Assembly: GCF_003945765.1 (NCBI RefSeq)
Contig: NZ_CP027712.1
Coordinates: forward strand, 992,001-1,056,000
Reading direction: 5' to 3'
From: Pseudomonas chlororaphis subsp. chlororaphis
GTDB taxonomy: Bacteria; Pseudomonadota; Gammaproteobacteria; Pseudomonadales; Pseudomonadaceae
DNA: 64,000 nucleotides
The position numbers were made by a program, and so were the translations under genes. The notes under the pieces are model-generated. The model was not told the DNA's origin, ran no database searches, and worked only from the letters and a program-made list of their open reading frames with translations. Positions 34,464 through 45,800 of this stretch are shown here, one piece after another (positions within the stretch are counted from its first letter, which is position 1; the number at the start of each line of letters is the position of its first letter).

Positions 34464-35909
34464 TCAGCCTTCGAGTTTGCTTTTCAGCAATTCGTTCACT
34501 TGCTGCGGGTTGGCCTTGCCTTTGGAAGCCTTCATCGCCTGGCCGACGAAGAAGCCGAACATCTTGCCGCGCTTGGCTTCATCGGCGGCGCGATACTGTT
34601 CGACCTGCTCGGCGTTGGCCGCCAGCATTTCGTCCAGCACGGCGGAGATGGCGCCGGTGTCGGTGACCTGCTTGAGGCCGCGCTTGTCGATGATTTCGTC
34701 GGCGTTGCCTTCGCCATTGGCCATGGCTTCGAACACGGTCTTGGCGATCTTGCCGGAGATGGTGTTGTCCTTGATCCGCAGCAGCATGCCGCCCAGTTGC
34801 TCGGCCGAGACCGGCGCCTCGTCGATTTCCAGGCCCTGCTTGTTCAGCAGGCTGCCCAACTCGACCATGACCCAGTTGGCGGCGAGCTTGGCATCACCGG
34901 CGATGCTCGCGACCTTCTCGAAGTAGTCCGCCTGTTCGCGGCTGGTGGCCAGCACGCTGGCGTCGTAGACCGACAGGCCGAACTGCGCCTGGAAGCGCTC
35001 GCGTTTCTGCGGTGGCAGCTCGGGCAGGGTGGCGCGTACCTGGTCGAGGAACGAGTCCTCGATGACCACTGGCAGCAGGTCCGGGTCGGGGAAGTAACGG
35101 TAGTCGTTGGCTTCTTCCTTGCTGCGCATCGGACGGGTCTCGTCCTTGTTCGGGTCGTACAGGCGGGTCTGCTGGATCACCTTGCCGCCGTCCTCGATCA
35201 GTTCGATCTGACGCTGGACTTCCGAGTTGATGGCTTTCTCGATGAAGCGGAACGAGTTGACGTTCTTGATCTCGCAGCGAGTGCCGAACTCGGCCTGGCC
35301 TTTGGGGCGTACCGAGACGTTGCAGTCGCAACGCAGGGAGCCTTCGGCCATGTTGCCGTCGCAGATCCCCAGGTAACGCACCAGGGCGTGGATCGACTTG
35401 ACGTAGGCCACGGCTTCCTTGGCGCTGCGCATGTCCGGCTCGGAAACGATTTCCAGCAGCGGGGTGCCGGCGCGGTTCAGGTCGATGCCACTGGCGCCGT
35501 TGAACTCTTCGTGCAGGCTCTTGCCGGCATCTTCTTCCAGGTGCGCGCGGGTGATGCCGACGCGTTTGACCGTGCCGTCTTCCAGCGGGATGTCCAGGTG
35601 GCCCTTGCCGACGATCGGCAGTTCCATCTGGCTGATCTGATAGCCCTTGGGCAGGTCGGGGTAGAAGTAGTTCTTGCGGGCGAACACGTTGTGCTGGCCG
35701 ATCTCGGCGTCGATGGCCAGGCCGAACATGACCGCCATGCGCACTGCTTCCTGGTTCAGCACCGGCAGTACGCCGGGCATGCCCAGGTCCACCAGGCTGG
35801 CCTGGGTGTTGGGCTCGGCACCGAAGGCGGTGGAGCTACCGGAGAAAATCTTCGATTTGGTGGTGAGCTGGGTGTGAATCTCCAGCCCGATCACGACTTC
35901 CCATTGCAT
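34464..35909 (-). CDS. gatB: Aspartyl/glutamyl-tRNA amidotransferase subunit B
   Basis: Subunit of GatCAB, which converts mischarged Glu-tRNA(Gln) and Asp-tRNA(Asn) to the correct amides. 481 aa, starting [20 protein letters not shown]. The kinase-like catalytic cradle is followed by [32 protein letters not shown] and [15 protein letters not shown]. The C-terminal YqeY-like tail ends [18 protein letters not shown]. It is the third gene of gatCAB, 10 bases after gatA. Confidence 0.97.
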   Translation of the reverse strand: MQWEVVIGLEIHTQLTTKSKIFSGSSTAFGAEPNTQASLVDLGMPGVLPVLNQEAVRMAVMFGLAIDAEIGQHNVFARKNYFYPDLPKGYQISQMELPIVGKGHLDIPLEDGTVKRVGITRAHLEEDAGKSLHEEFNGASGIDLNRAGTPLLEIVSEPDMRSAKEAVAYVKSIHALVRYLGICDGNMAEGSLRCDCNVSVRPKGQAEFGTRCEIKNVNSFRFIEKAINSEVQRQIELIEDGGKVIQQTRLYDPNKDETRPMRSKEEANDYRYFPDPDLLPVVIEDSFLDQVRATLPELPPQKRERFQAQFGLSVYDASVLATSREQADYFEKVASIAGDAKLAANWVMVELGSLLNKQGLEIDEAPVSAEQLGGMLLRIKDNTISGKIAKTVFEAMANGEGNADEIIDKRGLKQVTDTGAISAVLDEMLAANAEQVEQYRAADEAKRGKMFGFFVGQAMKASKGKANPQQVNELLKSKLEG

Positions 35910-35919
35910 GTGTTTCTCC

Positions 35920-37371
35920 TCAGAAGCCGGTTGGTGTGCGGGTGTGCCAGTCAGTGTTCAACTGATACTGGTGGGCAACGTTCAACAGACGGCCTTCCTG
36001 GAAATACGGGGCGAGCAGCTGCACGCCGACCGGCAAGCCGTCGACGAAGCCAGCGGGCATGGACAAGCCCGGCAGACCCGCGAGGTTGGCGGTAATGGTG
36101 TAAACGTCTTCCAGATACGCAGCGACCGGGTCGCTGCTCTTGTCGCCGATTTTCCAGGCCGGGTTCGGCGTGGTCGGGCCAAGGATGATGTCGACTTCAT
36201 TAAAGGCAGCCATGAAGTCGTTCTTGATCAGGCGACGGATCTTCTGCGCCTTCAGGTAGTAGGCGTCGTAGTAACCGGCCGACAGGGCATAGGCACCGAC
36301 CATGATCCGGCGCTGCACTTCGCTGCCGAAACCTTCGCCACGGGAGCGCTTGTACAGGTCTTCCAGGTTTGCCGGGTTCTCGCAGCGGTAGCCGAAGCGC
36401 ACGCCGTCGAAACGCGACAGGTTGGAGGAGGCTTCCGCCGGCGCGATCACGTAGTACGCCGGGATGGCATGCTGCATGTTCGGCAGGCTGATTTCCTTGA
36501 TCACGGCGCCGAGCTTTTCCAGCTCCTTGACGCTGTTGTGGATCAGCTCGGCGATGCGTGGGTCGAGGCCGGCGCTGAAGTATTCCTTGGGTACGCCAAT
36601 GCGCAGGCCCTGCAGCGAGCCGTTGAGGCTGGCGCTGTAGTCCGGCACCGGTTCGTCGATGCTGGTGGAGTCCTGCGGGTCGAAGCCGGCCATGCCTTGC
36701 AGCAGGATCGCGCAGTCCTCGGCGGTGCGCGCCAGCGGGCCGCCCTGATCGAGGCTGGAGGCGTAGGCGATCATGCCCCAGCGCGAAACGCGACCGTAGG
36801 TCGGTTTCAGGCCGGTGAGGTTGGTCAATGCAGCCGGCTGGCGGATCGAGCCGCCGGTGTCGGTGCCGGTGGCGGCAGGCAGCAGGCGCGCAGCGACCGC
36901 GGCCGCCGAACCGCCGGACGAGCCGCCCGGAACGCGTTCCAGGTTCCACGGGTTTTTCGCCGCGCCGTAATAGCTGGTCTCGTTGCCCGAGCCCATGGCG
37001 AATTCGTCCATGTTGGTCTTGCCCAGGGTCACGGTCCCGGCGGCGGCCAGCTTGGCGACTACGGTGGCGTCGTAGGGCGCCTTGAAATTGTCGAGCATCT
37101 TCGAGCCGCAGCTGGTGCGGATGCCCTGGGTGCAGAACAGGTCCTTGTGGGCGATCGGCGCGCCGAGCAGGGCGCCGCTCTCACCGTTCGCGCGACGGGC
37201 GTCAGCGGCCTTGGCCTGCTGCAGCGCGAGATCTTCGGTGAGGCTGATGAAGCTGTTGAGCTGCGGGTCGAGCTGGGTGATGCGCGCCAGCAGGGTCTTG
37301 GTCAGCTCTTCGGAGGAAAACTTCTTGTCGGCGAGTCCGCGGGCGATCTCGGCCAGGGTCATGTGATGCAT
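35920..37371 (-). CDS. gatA: Aspartyl/glutamyl-tRNA amidotransferase subunit A
   Basis: Amidase subunit that releases ammonia from glutamine for GatB. 483 aa. The Ser-cisSer-Lys triad is visible: lysine in [15 protein letters not shown] near residue 75, and the serines in [15 protein letters not shown] and [15 protein letters not shown] near 150 and 175. [20 protein letters not shown] and [15 protein letters not shown] are family-conserved. It is the central gene of gatCAB. Confidence 0.97.
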   Translation of the reverse strand: MHHMTLAEIARGLADKKFSSEELTKTLLARITQLDPQLNSFISLTEDLALQQAKAADARRANGESGALLGAPIAHKDLFCTQGIRTSCGSKMLDNFKAPYDATVVAKLAAAGTVTLGKTNMDEFAMGSGNETSYYGAAKNPWNLERVPGGSSGGSAAAVAARLLPAATGTDTGGSIRQPAALTNLTGLKPTYGRVSRWGMIAYASSLDQGGPLARTAEDCAILLQGMAGFDPQDSTSIDEPVPDYSASLNGSLQGLRIGVPKEYFSAGLDPRIAELIHNSVKELEKLGAVIKEISLPNMQHAIPAYYVIAPAEASSNLSRFDGVRFGYRCENPANLEDLYKRSRGEGFGSEVQRRIMVGAYALSAGYYDAYYLKAQKIRRLIKNDFMAAFNEVDIILGPTTPNPAWKIGDKSSDPVAAYLEDVYTITANLAGLPGLSMPAGFVDGLPVGVQLLAPYFQEGRLLNVAHQYQLNTDWHTRTPTGF

Positions 37372-37387
37372 TGCAGGCTCTTTCCCT

Positions 37388-37675
37388 TTAGTCGATGACT
37401 TTCGGAACCAGGTACAGGCCGTTTTCGACCGCTGGTGCGATGGACTGATAGGCCTCGCGATGATTGGACTCGGTCACAACGTCTGCGCGCAGGCGCTGGC
37501 TGGCTTCCAGCGGGTGGGCCAGGGGCTCGATACCGTCGGTATCGACTGCCTGCATTGCATCCACCAGCCCGAGAATGCTGTTCAGGTCGCAGGTGATATG
37601 TGGAAGATCGGCTTCATTGAGGCCAAGGCTGGCCAGATGAGCGATTTTTTCCACGTCGGAGCGTTCAAGCGCCAT
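37388..37675 (-). CDS. gatC: Aspartyl/glutamyl-tRNA amidotransferase subunit C
   Basis: 95-aa belt subunit that holds GatA and GatB together. It has the normal length and pattern: [17 protein letters not shown] at the N-terminus, [20 protein letters not shown] in the middle and the C-terminal [11 protein letters not shown]. It is the first gene of the operon, divergent from mreB. The shared 210-base spacer (37676-37885) must hold promoters for both, but none stands out clearly. Confidence 0.96.
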   Translation of the reverse strand: MALERSDVEKIAHLASLGLNEADLPHITCDLNSILGLVDAMQAVDTDGIEPLAHPLEASQRLRADVVTESNHREAYQSIAPAVENGLYLVPKVID

Positions 37676-37873
37676 GGGATTCTCCAGTGGAAAACAGAAC
37701 GGATCTCGTCCGTGTGTTAGATTGTCGGAACACTACCGCATTTCTACGGTCATAAGGCCGCGATTGTGGGGGTTGGTGCACAGAAAAGCGGTCAATTTAA
37801 CATATTGGCGCCTTGCCCAAAATCCCTGTCGTTGTTAGAGTTTGCCGCACTTTTTTACCCACGCGTTGCCTAG

Positions 37874-38923
<1,050 letters not shown>

Positions 38924-38954
38924 TCGCGCCGGATGCATCCATGTGTTCCGCTCG

Positions 38955-38980
38955 CAGGCAGCACTTTGCAGTGCTGCCTG
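38955..38980 (+). other. Hairpin between mreB and mreC
   Basis: Perfect 11-bp stem CAGGCAGCACT / AGTGCTGCCTG with a TTGC loop, 31 bases after mreB. There is no T-run, so it is a likely attenuation or RNA-processing element that lets mreB outnumber mreC. Confidence 0.55.
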
Positions 38981-39064
38981 TTGGCGTTTATCTTCTGTCA
39001 TTCTGCTCCAGGCCGGTTTGAAGCCGTATGAATAAAGAGAACATTTGCCTGGGAGGAGCGGCTT

Positions 39065-40174
39065 ATTAAACCGCTTTTCGCCAAAGGCCCCTCATTGGGC
39101 GTACGCCTGTTGGTGCTGGTCGTGCTATCGGTCGCGCTGATGGTGGTCGATGCCCGCTTCACACTGCTCAAGCCAGTGCGTAGCCAAATGTCGCTGGTGC
39201 TGATGCAGTCCTACTGGATCACCGACTTGCCACAACGGCTATGGCAGGGTGTGGCCAGCCAGTTTGGCAGCCGCACCGAACTGGTCGCCGAAAACGAAAA
39301 ACTCAAGACCGAAAACCTGTTGCTCCAGGGCCGCATGCAAAAGCTCGCCGCCTTGACCGAGCAGAACGTTCGCCTGCGCGAGTTGCTCAACTCCTCCGCG
39401 CTGGTCAACGAGAAGGTCGAAGTGGCCGAGCTGATCGGCATGGACCCCAACCCCTTCACTCATCGCATCATCATCAACAAGGGTGAGCGCGACGGCGTGG
39501 TGCTCGGGCAACCGGTACTCGATGCCCGTGGCCTGATGGGGCAGGTGGTCGAGCTGATGCCTTACACCTCTCGCGTGCTGCTGCTCACCGACACCACTCA
39601 CAGCATTCCTGTCCAGGTGAACCGCAACGGTCTGCGGGCGATTGCCAGCGGTACCGGCAATCCGGAACGCCTTGAGCTGCGTCATGTGGCCGACACCGCG
39701 GACATCAAGGAAGGCGACCTGCTGGTCAGCTCCGGCCTGGGTCAGCGTTTCCCGGCAGGTTACCCAGTGGCGACGGTCAAGGAAGTGATCCATGACTCCG
39801 GCCAGCCATTTGCCATAGTGCGCGCTGTGCCGACGGCCGCCTTGAACCGCAGCCGTTACCTGTTGCTGGTGTTCAGCGATAACCGCACCGCCGAAGAACG
39901 TGCCAACGATGCCGCCCAGGCTCAGGAAGCGCAGGACCAGCAGGGCGGCACCGCCACGCCGGTGGTCCCGGCGACCGTGCCCAAGCCTGTCGTGCCCGCG
40001 ACGCCGGCCACCGCGACCGCTCCTGCCGCACCGGCCGCTGCCCCCGCGACGCCAGCCGCCACGACGCCGGTCAAACCCGTGGCCCATCCGGCTCCGGTCA
40101 AGCCCGCCGCCACCAGACCCGCCGCGCCCAAGCCGCCTGCAGCGGCCCCGGCCTCCACGGGAGGAAGAGAATAA
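39065..40174 (+). CDS. mreC: Rod-shape-determining protein MreC, probable AUU start
   Basis: Bitopic inner-membrane scaffold linking MreB to the wall synthases. No ATG fits the start. An ideal GGGAGGAG lies 6 bases before ATT at 39065, giving IKPLFAKGPSLGVRL, whereas the TTG at 39095 is too far from it. With ATT the protein is 369 aa. Order: short cytoplasmic tail, one helix (LLVLVVLSVALMVVDA), a coiled coil (LVAENEKLKTENLLLQGRMQ, KLAALTEQNVRLRELL), then two beta barrels (RIIINKGERDGVVLGQPVL, GDLLVSSGLGQRFPAGYPVA). It ends in an Ala/Pro-rich tail of about 85 residues. The stop overlaps mreD (TAATG). Confidence 0.93.
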   Translation: MKPLFAKGPSLGVRLLVLVVLSVALMVVDARFTLLKPVRSQMSLVLMQSYWITDLPQRLWQGVASQFGSRTELVAENEKLKTENLLLQGRMQKLAALTEQNVRLRELLNSSALVNEKVEVAELIGMDPNPFTHRIIINKGERDGVVLGQPVLDARGLMGQVVELMPYTSRVLLLTDTTHSIPVQVNRNGLRAIASGTGNPERLELRHVADTADIKEGDLLVSSGLGQRFPAGYPVATVKEVIHDSGQPFAIVRAVPTAALNRSRYLLLVFSDNRTAEERANDAAQAQEAQDQQGGTATPVVPATVPKPVVPATPATATAPAAPAAAPATPAATTPVKPVAHPAPVKPAATRPAAPKPPAAAPASTGGRE

Positions 40175-40650
40175 TGTCCCGAAACGGCTGGATGGTCTGG
40201 CTGACCTTCGCCATCGGCATGCTGCTCAGCGTGTCGCCTTTGCCACAATTCATGGAAATCCTGCGCCCGCTCTGGCTGGCCTTGCTGCTGGCGTTCTGGG
40301 CCCTGGCCCTGCCGCACAAGGTCGGCATGGTCACGGCCTGGTGCCTGGGGCTGGCCGAGGATGTGCTGTATGGCACATTGCTGGGGCAGAACGCGCTGAT
40401 CCTGACCCTGATCACCTTCCTGGTGTTGTCGTTGCAACAGCGCTTGCGCATGTTCCCGATGTGGCAGCAAAGCCTGGTGATCCTGGTGATCTTCGGCCTG
40501 GCGCAACTGGTCCAGCTGTGGCTCAGCGCCTTGACCGGCAACCGTCAACCGACCCTTGCGCTGGTGCTGCCGGCATTGGTCAGTGCCTTGCTCTGGCCTT
40601 GGGTCAGCTTCGGTTTGCGCGGGTTGCGCCGACGTTTCAAAATCAACTGA
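40174..40650 (+). CDS. mreD: Rod-shape-determining protein MreD
   Basis: Small integral membrane partner of MreC, 158 aa, five to six predicted helices. It starts [20 protein letters not shown] and has the family-typical [20 protein letters not shown] segment. The ATG overlaps the mreC stop by one base, so MreC and MreD are translationally coupled. maf begins 43 bases further on. Confidence 0.95.
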   Translation: MSRNGWMVWLTFAIGMLLSVSPLPQFMEILRPLWLALLLAFWALALPHKVGMVTAWCLGLAEDVLYGTLLGQNALILTLITFLVLSLQQRLRMFPMWQQSLVILVIFGLAQLVQLWLSALTGNRQPTLALVLPALVSALLWPWVSFGLRGLRRRFKIN

Positions 40651-40693
40651 TTCGGTCAGGCATTTGCCCGTACCTCGACAGGGAGATGTCTTG

Positions 40694-41293
40694 ATGAAAT
40701 CGCTTTACCTCGCCTCAGGCTCGCCGCGTCGACGGGAACTGCTCACGCAGATCGGCGTGTCTTTTACCGCCATCAGCGCGGATATCGATGAAACCCCTCT
40801 CCCCGATGAAAACCCAGCGGCCTATGTCGAGCGCCTGGCGCGCGACAAGGCGGCGGCCGGGTATGCGCTGATCGCCGATGGCCAGTCTGCGGCCTGTGTC
40901 CTGGGCGCCGACACCGCGGTGGTCCTTGATGGGCAGATCCTGGGCAAACCGCTGGACCAGGCCGATGCGCAGTCGATGCTCATGGCCCTGTCGGGGCGCG
41001 AACATGAAGTGCTGACCGCCATTGCCGTGCTCGATGGCCAACGCTGCGAGTCGCGGGTGGTCCGCAGCCTGGTGCGCTTCCGGGCGATCGGCGATAACGA
41101 GGCGGCCCGCTACTGGGCCAGCGGCGAGCCCCGCGACAAGGCTGGCGGCTATGGCATCCAGGGGCTTGCGGCGGTATTCGTGGCAGGGCTCAATGGCAGT
41201 TATTCCGCTGTCGTCGGCTTGCCGGTATGCGAAACCGCAGAATTACTTGGCCATTTCGGCATACCCTGTTGGCAAAACCTTGCAGTGCGCTAA
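40694..41293 (+). CDS. Maf family nucleoside triphosphate pyrophosphatase (YhdE-type)
   Basis: House-cleaning hydrolase of non-canonical or excess nucleotides (YhdE acts on dTTP/UTP). 199 aa from the ATG at 40694 with GGGAGATG upstream. Maf motifs: [12 protein letters not shown] near residues 6-17, [23 protein letters not shown] and the [10 protein letters not shown] loop. It follows mreD in the conserved mre-maf-rng order. Confidence 0.94.
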   Translation: MKSLYLASGSPRRRELLTQIGVSFTAISADIDETPLPDENPAAYVERLARDKAAAGYALIADGQSAACVLGADTAVVLDGQILGKPLDQADAQSMLMALSGREHEVLTAIAVLDGQRCESRVVRSLVRFRAIGDNEAARYWASGEPRDKAGGYGIQGLAAVFVAGLNGSYSAVVGLPVCETAELLGHFGIPCWQNLAVR

Positions 41294-41350
41294 GCGCCGT
41301 ACCTACCGATGCGGCCATCCATAGTGAATATGCCTGAACGAGACCCTGCC

Positions 41351-42808
41351 ATGAGTGAAGAGATTCTGATCAACATCACGCCGATGGAGTCGCGCGTGGC
41401 GGTGGTCGAAAACGGTGTGCTGCAAGAAGTCCATGTCGAGCGGACCCAGCGTCGCGGGATTGTCGGCAATATCTATAAAGGCAAGGTGGTCCGGGTTCTG
41501 CCCGGCATGCAGGCGGCGTTCGTCGATATCGGCCTGGATCGCGCGGCGTTCATTCATGCCTCGGAAATCTCCCTGCGCGAAGGGCCGGCGGTGGAAAGCA
41601 TCGGCGCCCTGGTCCATGAAGGGCAGAGTCTGGTGGTGCAGGTGACCAAGGACCCGATCGGCTCCAAGGGCGCGCGCCTGACCACCCAGCTGTCAATCCC
41701 TTCGCGCTACCTGGTGTACATGCCGCGCACCGCCCATGTCGGCATCTCTTTGAAGATCGAGGACGAAGCCGAGCGCGAGCGCCTGAAACAGGTGGTCAGC
41801 GATTGCGTGGCCCAGGAAGGCATCAAGGAAGCCGGTGGTTTCATCCTGCGTACCGCCGCCGAGGGCGCGGGCGCCGACGAAATCATGATGGACATCCGTT
41901 ACCTGCGCCGCTTGTGGGATCAGATCGGCGCGCAGATCAAGACCATCGGCGCCCCCAGTGTCATTTACGAAGACCTGGGCCTGGCCCTGCGTACCCTGCG
42001 TGACCTGGTCAGCCCGAAGATCGAGAAGATCCGCATTGATTCCCGGGAAACCTTCCAGAAAACCACGCAGTTCGTCGCCGAACTGATGCCGGAAATCGCC
42101 GATCGCCTGGAACACTATCCGGGCGAGCGACCGATCTTCGACCTGTATGGCGTCGAAGACGAAATCCAGAAAGCCCTGGAACGCAAGGTACCGCTCAAGT
42201 CCGGCGGTTACCTGGTGGTCGACCCGGCGGAAGCGATGAGCACCATCGACGTCAACACCGGGGCTTTCGTCGGTCACCGCAACCTCGAAGAAACCATCTT
42301 CAAGACCAATCTCGAAGCGGCGACCGCTATTGCCCGCCAGCTGCGCCTGCGCAACCTGGGCGGGATCATCATCATCGACTTCATCGACATGGAAGATGAA
42401 GAACACCAGCGCCAGGTGCTGCGCACTCTGGAAAAACAGCTGGAGCGCGATCACGCCAAGACCAACATCATCGGCATTACCGAGTTGGGCCTGGTGCAGA
42501 TGACCCGCAAGCGTACCCGGGAAAGTCTTGAGCAGGTGCTCTGCGAGCCCTGCAGCAGCTGCCAGGGCCGCGGCAAGCTGAAAACCCCGGAAACCATCTG
42601 CTACGAAATCTTCCGGGAAATCCTGCGTGAGGCGCGGGCCTATCAGGCCGAAGGTTATCGGGTTCTGGCGAACCAGAAAGTGGTCGACCGGCTGCTCGAC
42701 GAAGAGTCGGGCAACGTCGCGGAGCTGGAGGCCTTTATTGGCCGGACCATCCGTTTTCAGGTCGAAACCATGTATTCCCAGGAACAATACGACGTGGTGC
42801 TGCTCTGA
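41351..42808 (+). CDS. rng: Ribonuclease G
   Basis: Endoribonuclease for 16S rRNA 5' maturation and mRNA turnover. 485 aa from the ATG at 41351 (MSEEILINITPMESRVAVVE). The S1 domain covers about residues 35-125 (GNIYKGKVVRVLPGMQAAFV). The RNase E/G core carries the metal-binding GGIIIIDFIDMEDEEHQ and DVNTGAFVGHRNLEET. The zinc-link cysteines are in CEPCSSCQGRGKLKT. It lacks the long C-terminal scaffold of RNase E. Confidence 0.97.
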   Translation: MSEEILINITPMESRVAVVENGVLQEVHVERTQRRGIVGNIYKGKVVRVLPGMQAAFVDIGLDRAAFIHASEISLREGPAVESIGALVHEGQSLVVQVTKDPIGSKGARLTTQLSIPSRYLVYMPRTAHVGISLKIEDEAERERLKQVVSDCVAQEGIKEAGGFILRTAAEGAGADEIMMDIRYLRRLWDQIGAQIKTIGAPSVIYEDLGLALRTLRDLVSPKIEKIRIDSRETFQKTTQFVAELMPEIADRLEHYPGERPIFDLYGVEDEIQKALERKVPLKSGGYLVVDPAEAMSTIDVNTGAFVGHRNLEETIFKTNLEAATAIARQLRLRNLGGIIIIDFIDMEDEEHQRQVLRTLEKQLERDHAKTNIIGITELGLVQMTRKRTRESLEQVLCEPCSSCQGRGKLKTPETICYEIFREILREARAYQAEGYRVLANQKVVDRLLDEESGNVAELEAFIGRTIRFQVETMYSQEQYDVVLL

Positions 42809-42883
42809 GTCCGCGTACCCTACATTTACCGGATACAGCTGGCCCCGGTTTTCACATGACTCTTGCCACGGGGGCCAACTGAC

Positions 42884-45800
42884 ATGGAGCGTCTGATGCG
42901 CTTTCTTGCTGCTCTGACCCGCTGGGGGCTGGGGCTTTGTGCGTTACTGCTGGTGCTGACGGCCTTGTACGTCAGCCTGGGTCGGGAGCTGACCCCGCTG
43001 GTGGCTGAATATCGGGCCGAGGTCCAGGCCAAGGCTCAGGAATCCTTGGGCATGCCGGTGCAGATCGGCCGGCTGGAAGGCAGCTGGAGCGGTTTCTCGC
43101 CCATCCTGCTGGCCCACGATGTGACAGTCGGCGAGGGCGCCAACGCCTTGCGCCTGGATCAGGTGCGGGTGGCGCCCGACCTGCCCGGCAGCGCCCTGGC
43201 GCGCCAACTGCGGGTCAAACACCTTGAATTCAGCGGCCTCAACCTGAGCCTGAAGGAAGGTCCGGATGGGCGCTGGGCGCTCGAAGGCCTGCCGGTGCAG
43301 GATAACCAGCCTCTCGACCCCGAGCAGTTGCTCAACCGCATGCAGATGGTCAGTGAGCTGTCGGTGCTCGACAGCCAGGTGACCCTGCAACCGCTCGATC
43401 ATCCCGCGATTGCCTTGACTTACGTCGGCCTCAATCTGCGTGTCGGCCCCGGCCGTCAACGCCTGGATGCGCGCCTGACCCTGCCGGACGGTCAGCCCCT
43501 GGCTGTCAGCTTGCGCACGCGAATCCGCGCCAGCGCCTGGCGCGAAGGGCAGGCCGACGCCTACCTGAGCCTGCCACAAAGCGACTGGGCGAAATGGCTG
43601 CCGCCGCGCGTGACCCAACAGTGGACGTTCTCCGAACTCAAGGCTGGTGGCGAGTTCTGGCTCAGTTGGGGCGATGGCCTACTGCAGAGCATGGTCGCCC
43701 GCCTGAACGCGCCGCAGGTCAGCGGGGCCTATGACGAGCGCAAACCGGTCACCGTGAAGAACCTGGCGCTCAATGCCTATTTCCAGCGCAACGAGCAGGG
43801 CCTCAGCGTCGCCTTCGACTCGCTGGCCATGAACATCGGCGAGACGCGCTGGGAGTCCCGCCTGCACCTGCAGCAGACCGGTACCGTCAACAGTGCCGAA
43901 GAGCTCTGGCACTTGCAGGCCGACCGCCTCGACCTGACGCCGATCACGCCGGTCCTGGATGCCTGGGCGCCGTTGCCGGAAAAGGCCGCGACCCTCATCG
44001 ACAACCTCAAGGTCACGGGCGCGCTGCGCAATATCCTGTTCGACTTCCGGCCGCAGGTCAGCGGCGATCAGCGCCTGAGTTTTGCCGCCAACCTGGAGCA
44101 GGTCGGGTTCAACGCCTATCGCGGCGCGCCGGCGGCCCGTAACGTCAGCGGCAGCATCAGCGGCGACCTGGGGCAGGGCGAGCTGCGCATGGACAGCAAG
44201 GACTTTGCCTTGCACCTGGACCCGATCTTCGCCAAGCCCTGGCAATACCTGCAGGCCAATGCCAGGCTGACCTGGAAGCTCGATCAGCAGGGGTTCACCC
44301 TGATCGCGCCGTACCTCAAGGTCCTGGGCGAGGAGGGCAAGATCGCCGGCGACTTCCTGATCCGCCTGCATTTCGACCACACCCAGGAAGACTATATGGA
44401 CCTGCGGGTCGGTCTGGTCGATGGCGACGGTCGTTATACCGCCAAGTACCTGCCCGAGGTGCTCAGCCCGGCCCTGGACGAATGGCTGCGCACGGCAATC
44501 CTCAAGGGCGCGGTGGATGAAGGTTTCTTCCAGTACCAGGGTTCGCTGAACCATGGTGCAGCCGACACCGCGCGCAGCATCAGCCTGTTCTTCAAGGTGC
44601 ACGATGCCGAGCTGGCCTTCCAGCCGGGCTGGCCGCACATCGGCAAGGTCAGCGGCGATGTGTTCATCGAAGACAGCGGTGTGCGCATCCTGGCCAGCCA
44701 GGGTCAGTTGCTCGACACCCAGGTGAAGGATGTCTACGTCAATATTCCCCATGTGCCCGCGGGACAAAGCCCCCACATGTTTATCGACGGCGAGTTCGCC
44801 GGCGGCCTGGGCGATGGCTTGAAGATCCTTCAGGAAGCGCCGATCGGCACGGGCCCGACCTTTGCCGGCTGGCAGGGCGATGGCGACCTGCAGGGCAAGC
44901 TGAAACTGGATATCCCGCTGGTCAAGGGCGAAGAGCCGAAGGTGCTGGTGGACTTCAAGACCAGCAAGGCACGGCTCAAGTTGAGTGAGCCGGAGCTGGA
45001 GTTGAGCCAGCTCAAGGGCGATTTCCGCTTCGACAGCAGCAAAGGGCTGAGCGGCCAGGGCATCAGCGCCCAGGCCTTCGAGCGCCCGGTGACCGCGCAG
45101 ATTTTTGCCGACGGCCGTCCTGGCAAGCTCGATACCCGGGTCGTCGCCAAGGGCCAGGTGTCGGTCAATAAGCTCACGGAGTGGCTGAAATACAACCAGC
45201 CGCTGCCGGTTTCCGGTGACATTCCCTACCAATTGCAGCTCAACCTCGATGGCGCGGACAGCCAACTGATGGTCAGCTCCAGCCTCAAGGGGGTTGCCAT
45301 CGACTTGCCAGCGCCTTTCGGCATGGCGGCCGGCCAGGGACGTGACAGCGTATTGCGCATGACCTTGCAGGGCGCCGAGCGGCGTTACTGGTTCGATTAC
45401 GGCGATCTGGCCAACTTTACCTTCGCCGCGCCGAGCGGCAATTTTGCCGATGGCCGTGGCGAGTTGTTCCTCGGCGAGGGCGATGCCGTGCTGCCGGGGG
45501 CCAAGGGCCTGCGGGTACGCGGCGTACTGTCGGAACTGGACGTGGAGCCGTGGAAGGCGCTGGTCGATCGGTATGCCGGGCAGGACGCGGGCGGTAGTGC
45601 CAAGCAGCTGCTCAGCGGCGCCGACTTTCGGGTCGGCAAGCTCAGCGGTTTCGGCACGACCCTGGACGAGGCCCGTGTGCAGTTGACGCGCAAGCCGTCC
45701 TCCTGGGCCCTGCAGCTCGACAGCCAGCAAGCCAAGGGCAACGTGGCGATTCCCGATGCCAAGGCGGCGCCGATGGCAATCAATCTGCAGTATGTGCGCC

